A stretch of 64,000 nt of DNA. Source: a virus. Below are positions 51,628-58,900 of the stretch, one piece after another. Numbering within the stretch: position 1 is the stretch's first letter; the number at the start of each line of letters is the position of its first letter. Both the position numbers and the translations under genes were made by a program. The stretch is from positions 1 through 64,000 of the IMG/VR virus record IMGVR_UViG_3300049218_000313; one strand, 5' to 3'. The notes beneath the pieces were generated by a model, which was given only the letters and a program-made list of their open reading frames with translations, had not been told where the DNA came from and did not search any database.

Positions 51628-52199
51628 GCGCCGAAGCGCAGCTCGGTGTCTGTTCCAAATGCGGTGCCGGGTCACACGGCCTGGGCCGCACGATGGTCAT
51701 CCCCTTCATGGTCATCGTCGACGGCCATGCCGGGGAGACCGAGGCGCTCTGCCAGGGCTGCCTCTTCTACCCCGGGGGCGTGAAGGTCGAAGTGCCGATG
51801 GAGAACCTGGCACCGGGGCCCGCCCCTCGCCGAGGCGCTCTTCGCCGTGCGAAGCAGACCTCCCGCCGCCTCGAGGCCGACCTGGCCGAGGACCTGAACG
51901 AAGCACTGGGAGAAGGCGTTGTGGTCACCCAGCCCGGCTCTGGCAACCAGCCCGGGGCCAAGGGAGACCTACGAGGCAGGAACATCGTGCGCGTCGAGGA
52001 GAAGCACACCAAGGCAGCCTCGTTCAGCCTAAAGCTCGACGAGCTGCAGAAGATCGCCAGCGAGTGCACCGGCCGCGAGCGCCCTGTCTTCGTCGTCGAC
52101 TACCTCGACCCGAGCACGAGCAAGCTGCAGGACCGGTTCGCCGTCATCCCCATCCAAGACCTGAAGGAGCTACTTTATGCCGCTGGCCAGCATCGCTGA
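51612..52199 (+). CDS. Zinc-binding protein with PD-(D/E)XK-like C-terminus (putative)
   Basis: A 195-residue protein overlapping the recombinase by 16 nt. The N-terminus has GVCSKCGAGSHG and later ALCQGCLF, forming a four-Cys zinc site. The C-terminal 75 residues (FSLKLDELQKIASECTGRER, then PVFVVDYLD and RFAVIPIQDLKELL) resemble phage Holliday-junction-resolvase-like folds, but the catalytic acids are not evident, so this is tentative. Start GTG 51612 has a weak Shine-Dalgarno. The last 23 nt overlap the next gene. Confidence 0.6.
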   Translation: MRVSLSAEAQLGVCSKCGAGSHGLGRTMVIPFMVIVDGHAGETEALCQGCLFYPGGVKVEVPMENLAPGPAPRRGALRRAKQTSRRLEADLAEDLNEALGEGVVVTQPGSGNQPGAKGDLRGRNIVRVEEKHTKAASFSLKLDELQKIASECTGRERPVFVVDYLDPSTSKLQDRFAVIPIQDLKELLYAAGQHR

Positions 52200-53052
52200 C
52201 CTCAATCGTCCGCTCGAGGAGATAGCGCCGTTCATCGACCAGGCCAAAGAGCTGTCGTCGATCTACGACGACTTCGTCGTCCTCGAGCAGGACGGCCAAG
52301 ACCGCCTTCCGGGCATCCACGCCTCTGAGCTCTACCCGTGCCTGCGCAAGCCGGTGTACTCGCTCATGGGCACGCCCCGGCGGCCAAACGTCTCGAAGTT
52401 CTGGAAGCAGCGCTTCAAGATGGGCACGGCCATCCACCAGATGCTGCAGGCCGACTTCCACGCTGTCGCGAAGCGCTCGAAGAAGGGCCTGGCGATGCGC
52501 GTCGCCCAGGCCCAGGCCGAGAAGATGGACTGCTACGTGGAGTTCGAGGACGAGCTCAAGGTCGCTCCTGAGCTGCAGGCCATCGCGAAGTACTACCAGC
52601 TGCAGTCGCATGCCGACGGCGTCTTCACCTTCAAGCGCAAGACGGACGACACGGTCGTGCTTCGCGTGGGCCTCGAGATCAAGAGCGAAGCTCCCGACGG
52701 CTACAGCAAGCTCACGGAACCCAAGTCCGAGCACGTGCGCCAGGGGCACATCTACATGGCGTGCCTCGACCTGCCCCTCATGTGGTTCCTCTACATGAAC
52801 AAGGGCAACCAGAACAACACGCCCTCGACAGCGCCCTGGCTCGTGACCTGGCAGCCGCGCGTCTGGGCCGAGCTCGAGGACCGCTTCAAGGTCATCCACG
52901 AATATGCCGCTAAGGGCTCACTGCCCGAGCGCACCGAGACCATCATGTGCGAGTTCTGCCCCTGGGCCTACGACTGCCAGCCGCAGAACATGATGAAGAA
53001 CTTCCAGAAGCCGTCCAACCGCCGCGAGACCATCCGCGGTCCGGGCAAGTGA
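52177..53052 (+). CDS. Cas4/RecB-like Fe-S exonuclease
   Basis: A 291-residue PD-(D/E)XK nuclease. Features: Cys in ASELYPCLRK (C55), GTAIHQML (His 87), SHADGVF (D147) and the catalytic GLEIKSE (E167, K169), then CEFCPWAYDC (C258, C261, C267). The four Cys match the 4Fe-4S cluster of Cas4/AddB-type nucleases. It would resect DNA ends during recombination. AAGGAG precedes ATG 52177. It lies directly after the RecA-like and zinc protein genes. Confidence 0.85.
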   Translation: MPLASIADLNRPLEEIAPFIDQAKELSSIYDDFVVLEQDGQDRLPGIHASELYPCLRKPVYSLMGTPRRPNVSKFWKQRFKMGTAIHQMLQADFHAVAKRSKKGLAMRVAQAQAEKMDCYVEFEDELKVAPELQAIAKYYQLQSHADGVFTFKRKTDDTVVLRVGLEIKSEAPDGYSKLTEPKSEHVRQGHIYMACLDLPLMWFLYMNKGNQNNTPSTAPWLVTWQPRVWAELEDRFKVIHEYAAKGSLPERTETIMCEFCPWAYDCQPQNMMKNFQKPSNRRETIRGPGK

Positions 53053-53065
53053 CAGGAGCCTGACC

Positions 53066-53695
53066 ATGCGTGAACCCAGCACTGGTAATGGACTACGCCT
53101 ACCGCGGGACGTCGGCATCCCGGAGAGCGTCGCTCAGACCATCGAAAGCCGGTGGAACACCATCAGCGTCGTGGACGCCCGGCTCAAGGCCGTCGGCTTC
53201 CACGACAACGACATGCCGAACATCGAGTGCCCGGTCGTCACGACCGAGATGCTCGTCACCCCCGACGTGAAGGAGTACACGACCGTCTTCTCTGCTCAGC
53301 TGCGCTGGTACAACTACGTGACCCGGCTGCTGGCCGACGTGCGCGCGGTCATCTTGCAGCTGAAGAACGAGATGGACGACATCTCGGCGTCCAAGCGCTC
53401 GGGCTTCAGAGCGCTCAACGAGCACAAGGCGAAGGCCGACAAGATCAGCCCGACGGAGATGGAAGACCTCATCCTGCAGGACCCCCACTACCAAGAGCTG
53501 CGCCTGCAGCACCAACAGCTCGAGCAGCAGCGCATCAAGCTCGACGCATGGGCCGACTCGCTCGACCGCAACCTCAAGACGGTCTCGCGGCAGATCGAGA
53601 ACCGGCGCACCGAGAACCTGGGTAGCACCCGCGAGGGCAACATGGCGGGGGACTCGAGCCGCAGGGGTAGCTGGGAGCCCAGGAGACCGGGCTGA
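53066..53695 (+). CDS. Coiled-coil hypothetical protein in the recombination cassette
   Basis: A 209-residue protein with AGGAG before ATG 53066. Residues 75-185 are predicted coiled coil (FSAQLRWYNYVTRLLADVRA, then LRLQHQQLEQQRIKLDAWAD). The last 30 residues are basic and disordered. It lies between the Cas4-like nuclease and the RusA-like resolvase, whose start overlaps its stop (TGATG). A recombination-mediator role is possible; no motif proves it. Confidence 0.65.
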   Translation: MREPSTGNGLRLPRDVGIPESVAQTIESRWNTISVVDARLKAVGFHDNDMPNIECPVVTTEMLVTPDVKEYTTVFSAQLRWYNYVTRLLADVRAVILQLKNEMDDISASKRSGFRALNEHKAKADKISPTEMEDLILQDPHYQELRLQHQQLEQQRIKLDAWADSLDRNLKTVSRQIENRRTENLGSTREGNMAGDSSRRGSWEPRRPG

Positions 53696-54147
53696 TGATT
53701 CGCCTTGAGCTACCCTGGCTCCCTCCGACCTCCAACCACGCGTACACGAACGGAGGCTTTGGCGGCAGAGTCTTGTCCACGGCGGGCAGGAAGTTCAAGA
53801 ACACGACCAAGGCGCACCTCGCGCAGCACTACCCGCGAGAGCTGATGCTCTTCAAGCCGAACAAGCCCTACCTCGTACTCATGCGCTTTCACTTCGAGAA
53901 GATCGAGAACTCCGGGTACGCTGAAGGAAAGGCGAAAGCACGGTATAAGGTCTTCGACGGTGGCAATCGCACCAAGCTGCTGGAAGACGCGCTGAAAGAA
54001 GCGGGCGGCATCGACGACTCGCAGACCCTTACGTCCATCTGGCAAAAGGTGCCGGCCAAAAACAGCAACGAGCGAACCCTCATCTGGGCCTGGTCGCTCG
54101 AAGAAGAGAGCACCCCCTTCGATGAACCCCTCCGACTTCTCATCTGA
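53695..54147 (+). CDS. rusA: RusA-like Holliday-junction resolvase
   Basis: A 150-residue nuclease. Start MIRLELPWLPPTSNHAYTNG has the PPTxN motif of RusA, and DGGNRTKLLEDALKEAGGID supplies the catalytic pattern (D88, N91, K94, D98) with D107/D108 further on. It would cut four-way junctions formed by the RecA-like protein and branch-migrating helicase. ATG overlaps the upstream stop (TGATG). The last 26 nt overlap the next gene. Confidence 0.8.
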   Translation: MIRLELPWLPPTSNHAYTNGGFGGRVLSTAGRKFKNTTKAHLAQHYPRELMLFKPNKPYLVLMRFHFEKIENSGYAEGKAKARYKVFDGGNRTKLLEDALKEAGGIDDSQTLTSIWQKVPAKNSNERTLIWAWSLEEESTPFDEPLRLLI

Positions 54148-54499
54148 GCTGCGCACCCTGTTCGAGCGCTGCAATCATACGGAGCTGTATCAGATTGCGC
54201 GTAGGAACGGGCATGTTGTATTCCCCAGCCTCTCGCGAGACGCGCTCATCACCATCATCCTAGACGAACAGCCAGCCCCAGCCATCGAACACGACATCGA
54301 CGAGTGGAGGCGCGCCATCATGCGCTTCATCATCGACCACCGACGTGTCCTCGAGACACAGGTCAGCTGCCCCGCCAAGTCGTTCAAAGAAGACGCCTGC
54401 TTCGGCTGCATCGACATGCAGGTCATCCACTGCCTCACCAGCAACGGCACCGAGAACTACAAGCTCATCGAGCTGCGCAAGAAGAAGACCACCCCGTAG
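54122..54499 (+). CDS. Cys-containing hypothetical protein (125 aa)
   Basis: A 125-residue protein starting MNPSDFSSELRTLFERCNHT, overlapping RusA by 26 nt. The C-terminal third has a four-Cys pattern (SCPAKSFKEDACFGCIDMQV, then IHCLT) that would bind zinc. The first half is helical (ELYQIARRNGHVVFPSLSRD). Function unknown; it belongs to the recombination operon. Confidence 0.65.
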   Translation: MNPSDFSSELRTLFERCNHTELYQIARRNGHVVFPSLSRDALITIILDEQPAPAIEHDIDEWRRAIMRFIIDHRRVLETQVSCPAKSFKEDACFGCIDMQVIHCLTSNGTENYKLIELRKKKTTP

Positions 54500-54507
54500 G
54501 AGAGACC

Positions 54508-55356
54508 ATGTCCGAATCCGCTCTGAATCCGCACACCGCGCCCCGCGACATCGCAGCGCTGATCAAGGAGACCCCCTTCAAGCTTCGCCTACTCGTTCAG
54601 GCCCTGGGCGGCCTTAGCAACGAGCAGGAGAAGATGGCCTGGCACAACATGCAGACGCCCGAGGCCCGTGCTCAGCACGTCCTCATGCTGCTGCAGATCT
54701 GGGACAAGGCCAACCCGGGTGCCGCCTCGCCGCCCCCGCCCGCTGCGCACACCAACGGGGCCACCGCTCCTGCGGTCGCAGCACCTGCGCCTGCTGCCGT
54801 GTCCCCCGCCCAGGCCCTCACCGGCTTCGCCGCCCCGGGTCTGCAGCCCATGGCGGCCATCCCTGCGGGGATGATGGGCGCGGCTCCCCAGGTGGCTGCC
54901 GTCGCATCGGGGGCGGCCGCTGCCGTCGCCGAAGCTGCGGGTGAGTCGAAGAGCAGGCGCAACCCGCGCACTTCGACGTCGAACGGAACGCCTGCCCCTG
55001 CTCCCGCGGGCGGCGATGCGGCGCTCGGTGCGGAAGTCGTCGGTCTGCTCAACCGCGTGGTGCAGACCCTCGAGAAGAACGACGAGCTGCACAAGAACGC
55101 GCTCGCGAAGGTCGTCAGCGTCGTCGAAGAGGCCTCCGAGTCGAAGTCGAGCCGTGTGACGGAGCTCGAGAAGAAGTACAGCGAGCTCCAGGGCAACCTC
55201 AGCTCGCTGTACCAGATGCAGAAGATCACGCTCATGGCGTTCCTGACGTTCATGGAGGGCAGCATGGGCGCGTCCATGACCGACCTCCTCGGCGCGGCCA
55301 TCAGCGACAGCGCCTCCTTCGACCAGTTGGTCGCCAAGGCCACGGGAAAAGGCTAG
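54508..55356 (+). CDS. Ala/Pro-rich coiled-coil hypothetical protein (282 aa)
   Basis: From ATG 54508 (AGGAG upstream) the protein starts MSESALNPHTAPRDIAALIK. Residues 10-70 form a helical domain (PFKLRLLVQALGGLSNEQEK). Residues 75-180 are an Ala/Pro-rich linker. Residues 180-245 are coiled coil (VVGLLNRVVQTLEKNDELHK, then SSRVTELEKKYSELQGNLSS). The C-terminus is helical (ITLMAFLTFMEGSMG). The upstream open frame from 54304 is a shadow of the previous gene. No family recognised. Confidence 0.7.
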   Translation: MSESALNPHTAPRDIAALIKETPFKLRLLVQALGGLSNEQEKMAWHNMQTPEARAQHVLMLLQIWDKANPGAASPPPPAAHTNGATAPAVAAPAPAAVSPAQALTGFAAPGLQPMAAIPAGMMGAAPQVAAVASGAAAAVAEAAGESKSRRNPRTSTSNGTPAPAPAGGDAALGAEVVGLLNRVVQTLEKNDELHKNALAKVVSVVEEASESKSSRVTELEKKYSELQGNLSSLYQMQKITLMAFLTFMEGSMGASMTDLLGAAISDSASFDQLVAKATGKG

Positions 55357-55403
55357 GCGCCGTACTCGAAGACCCGTGGCCGGGGTGTTCACGTCCAGAC
55401 CGT

Positions 55404-55559
55404 GTGGACACCCTGGCGCTCGGGGAGATCGATCTGGACTCCCTGAGCGACGGGTCGGTCATCGAGCTCGCCCACCGAGTCGGGGTCCTGGTGGAAGAAG
55501 AACGCCAGTTCCCCGACCTGGTGCGAGTACGGCTGAAGCGAAACTACTACGAGGTGTGA
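55404..55559 (+). CDS. Small acidic protein (51 aa)
   Basis: A GTG at 55404 opens a 51-residue frame ending at 55559 with the sequence MDTLALGEIDLDSLSDGSVI, then ELAHRVGVLVEEERQFPDLV and RVRLKRNYYEV. The amphipathic pattern looks like a real small helical protein, and its stop is 2 nt before the next ATG. No good Shine-Dalgarno precedes the GTG, which limits confidence. The 47 bp upstream (55357-55403) hold nothing recognisable. Confidence 0.5.
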   Translation: MDTLALGEIDLDSLSDGSVIELAHRVGVLVEEERQFPDLVRVRLKRNYYEV

Positions 55560-55561
55560 CC

Positions 55562-55942
55562 ATGACCTGGACGAATGCGACCATCCTGAGCCTGTCCACC
55601 CTCGCACTCCTCGGTCTAGGCGCGGGTATGACGCTCGCCTGCGAAGACCGGCCGGTGGTCGGAGAGCCCGTCCCTGTCGAAGCGGCTGCCGTGCCCGAGC
55701 CGCTGCCGAAGTGGGAGTACAAGACCCTACTTCTCGAGGCGCCCACGCACGAAAAGGACGGGCCCAACGCCAGCGCCTCGAACGAGATCTTGGTGCAAGA
55801 TTCGGAGCTCAACCTGCTCGGCCGCGACGGCTGGGAGCTCACGACCTCCTGGCTCGAGACCGAGACTGCGTTTCCACACGCAGCCTGGTCGAACGTGCGG
55901 CCGATGCGCGCGGTGCTGCTGTTCAAGCGCCGCCTGAAGTAG
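55562..55942 (+). CDS. Exported DUF4177-like protein
   Basis: A 126-residue protein from ATG 55562 (MTWTNATILSLSTLALLGLG). The first 25 residues form a hydrophobic signal or membrane segment ending GAGMTLAC, a near lipobox (L-A-C), so it may be a lipoprotein. Residues 50-126 match the DUF4177 pattern: KWEYKTLLLE, then LNLLGRDGWELTTSW and MRAVLLFKRRL. The longer open frame from 55376 is a shadow. Last gene of the plus operon, before a terminator. Envelope-located phage proteins of this kind can affect superinfection; function here unproven. Confidence 0.65.
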   Translation: MTWTNATILSLSTLALLGLGAGMTLACEDRPVVGEPVPVEAAAVPEPLPKWEYKTLLLEAPTHEKDGPNASASNEILVQDSELNLLGRDGWELTTSWLETETAFPHAAWSNVRPMRAVLLFKRRLK

Positions 55943-55947
55943 ACGAC

Positions 55948-55979
55948 CGGCTCCGCCTTCGGGCGGGGCCGTTCTTCTT
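55948..55979 (+). terminator. Terminator at the end of the replication operon
   Basis: Stem CGGCTCCGCC/GGCGGGGCCG (55948-55957 and 55962-55971, one T:G pair, TTCG loop) followed by TTCTTCTT. It begins 5 nt after the last plus-strand stop and overlaps the stop codon of the convergent fibre gene. Confidence 0.8.
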
Positions 55980-58900
55980 AGCCCTTCTTCGGTCCGCGGA
56001 TGACCGGTCCAGGACGATGACCACTGGCCTGAGGGTTGTAGTGGGTCGCTGCCGGGGGAGTTGTCGCGGGCGGCCTCGTTCCAGTCGTGATGGTCGGTCC
56101 ACTGTTGCTCACCGAAGAAGCCCTGAACGACGGACCGGGCACGTTGAGCAGCGTGACGGTCGGTACGACCACCTTGGGGCGGTAGAACGACTGCACGAAG
56201 TCGATGGGCGTCGGGATGGTCTCGGCGATGACCCGGTCGAGAACCAGCGAGCGCACCAAGGCGTCGAGGGGTGCGGCAATCGACTCCTGAACGGAGCGCG
56301 CGATGCTCACCACGCGGCGCAACATGTCCATGGGGCTGCCGACGGCTTCTGCCACCGAGCGCGCCGCGCCGGCCGCCTCCAGGACGCTGTCTGAGGGAGT
56401 GGGGATGGAGTCGTAGACCCCTCGAGCGAAGACGCCGTGGCGAGCCACCAGGTCGCTCGGCAGGGCCATGGCCTCGCTGATCGAGCGCAGGCCCACTGTT
56501 ATGCGGGCCACCGAGTCGGAGGGGGAGGTCAGGGACTCCGTCAGAATGCGAGCGGCCGCCATCTGCCTGGTGGGCAGGTCCGAGGGGGAGCTGATGGCCT
56601 CGCTGAGCGAGCGGGCAGCAGTAGCGCGCCGCGTCACAACGTCCGAGGGGGTCGGCGCAGCCTCCGCGATGGAGCGCGCACCCGTGGCAGCAACGGACAC
56701 TGCATCCGAGGGGGTCGCGATAGACTCTGTGCGCGTACGGTAGGCCCCCAGGATGGCCGAGATCGCGTCGGTGGGGCTCGACACCGACTCGGTGAGGGAG
56801 GCTGCCCAGGTCCCACGGCGGCTCACGGCGTCAGACGGGGTGACCACGGACTCGCTGACACCCCGCGTTCCCACGAAGGCCCTGACCAGTGCGTCAGAGG
56901 GGGTTGCGACCGACTCGCTGACCGCCTTGCTGGCCACGAGCAGGCGCGTCACTGCATCGGTGGGACTCGAGGTGCTCTCGGAGACCGAACGGTAAGCAGC
57001 CAGTATGCGTGCCAGGCTGTCCGAGGGGGTGGCGATGCTTTCGCTGATGAAGACGGCCGGGTTGGTGGTCACAACGTCCGAGGGGGTCGGAATAGACTCG
57101 CCAGCAGACCGGTAGGCCACGTAGAGCCTGGTCACGGCGTCAGACGGGGAGGAGACAGCCTCCGAGATGAAGCGCCCGCCCGAGGCCACGTAGTCCGTCG
57201 GAGTGGGAATCGACTCGCTGACGGAGCGCGCGTACGTAGCTAGGCGAGCGAGGGCATCGCTGGGTGTGGTGATGGCCTCGCTGATGGCTCGGTACGCTGC
57301 GTAGAGCCTCGACACCGCGTCGCCGGGCGTTGTGACCGTCTCCGCGACGGCTCGAAGAAGTACCTGCACGCGGGCCACCGAATCGGTGGGTGTCGAGACG
57401 CTCTCCCCGACGGGGCGCGTTTGGACGCCTCCGTGGGAGATCGAGTCGGTCGGCGTGGGCACGTTCTCGCTGATGGCCCTGGCCCCAACGAACGCGCGGG
57501 CCACCGAATCACTCGGGGTGGTCACGCTCTCCGAGACAGCGCGGCCGGCTACTTCCAAGCGAGAGACCGCGTCCGATGGCGCGGCCGCGGATTCACCGAT
57601 GAAGCGTGCGGCAGTGTACATCCTGGACACGGAGTCGGTGGGTCCCGCGACGGATTCACTGATGGAGCGCGTAAGAACCGAGGACCGCGCAGCTGCGTCC
57701 GAAGGAGTCGACACCGACTCCGACAGCGCTCTGTAGGCAGCGTAAATTCTGGCTACCGCGTCGCTGGGCGTAGCCACCGACTCCCCAATGGAACGCACTG
57801 CGGGGACCACGCGCGACACCGAGTCAGTCGGGGTAGTGATGGACTCAGCCACTGACCTGTGTGCAGCGTACTGACGGGATACTGAGTCGCTCGGTGTAGT
57901 GACGCTCTCGGCAACAGCCCTGATCAATACAAGCGCGCGAGCCACCGAGTCAGTAGGCGTGGCCACGCTCTCGGACACAGCGCGGTAGAAGGCGACAGTC
58001 CTCGCAACCGAATCAGAGGGTGCTGCGACACTCTCCGAGACAGCCCTCGCCAGAACGAGCGCGCGGGCCACAGCGTCAGTCGGGCTCGAGACAGACTCGC
58101 TCAAGGCACGAGCCATTACACTCGTACGCTGCACGCTGTCGGTAGGGGTAGTGACGGACTCAGACGCGGAACGAGCTACGCCGGTCGATCTGGACAGAGA
58201 GTCGGAGGGCGCGGCGATGGACTCGTTGAGCGCGCGGGCGTAGACCAGCGCGCGGGCAGCCGAGTCAGTCGGGGTAGTGATGCTCTCCGCGATGGCCACC
58301 AAGTAGGCTACGGCCCTGGTCACGCCATCGGTCGGGGTGGCCACGCTCTCGCCGATGAGGCGCCCAGTGCCGGAGAGAACCGCGACCGAATCGCTCGGCG
58401 TACTGACGGACTCGGAAAGCGCGCGATACGCAGCGTAGACCCGCGCTACCGCGTCCGAGGGCGACGCAACAGACTCGGAAACGGTGCGGTAGCCAGAGAA
58501 GGCCCTAAAGATCACGTCTGACGGCGTCGACACTGACTCCGAGGTGGCGCGGGCTGCTCCGCGCACTCTAGCCACTGAGTCGCTAGGTGCGGTGATGGAC
58601 TCCGAAAGCGACCTGGTTCCAACGAACGCACGCGACACCGAGTCAGTGGGCGTCGAGACACTCTCCGAGACTGACACGTAGAACGACAGCGCGCGCGACA
58701 CGCTGTCGCTCGGCGCAGAGACAGACTCGCTCAGAGCTCTGTACCCAGCGAACGCGCGAGCAATGGCATCGCTCGGTGTAGTGACCGCCTCACTTATGGA
58801 AACAAGAAGACCAATGGAACGAGAGACGGAATCGGTCGGCGTCGAGATGGACTCGCTGAGCGCCCTTGCCTCTACGAGCAGGCGCGTCACTGCATCGGTG

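Noticed and set aside
53941-53951. GGTATAAGG inside the RusA-like gene as a fourth plus-strand promoter
   Set aside because: It encodes conserved residues just before the catalytic Asp and no gene starts at the expected distance.
56437-57855. Plus-strand frames of 130-270 residues across the repeat array
   Set aside because: Repeats lacking antisense stop codons create these frames; they have no start signals.
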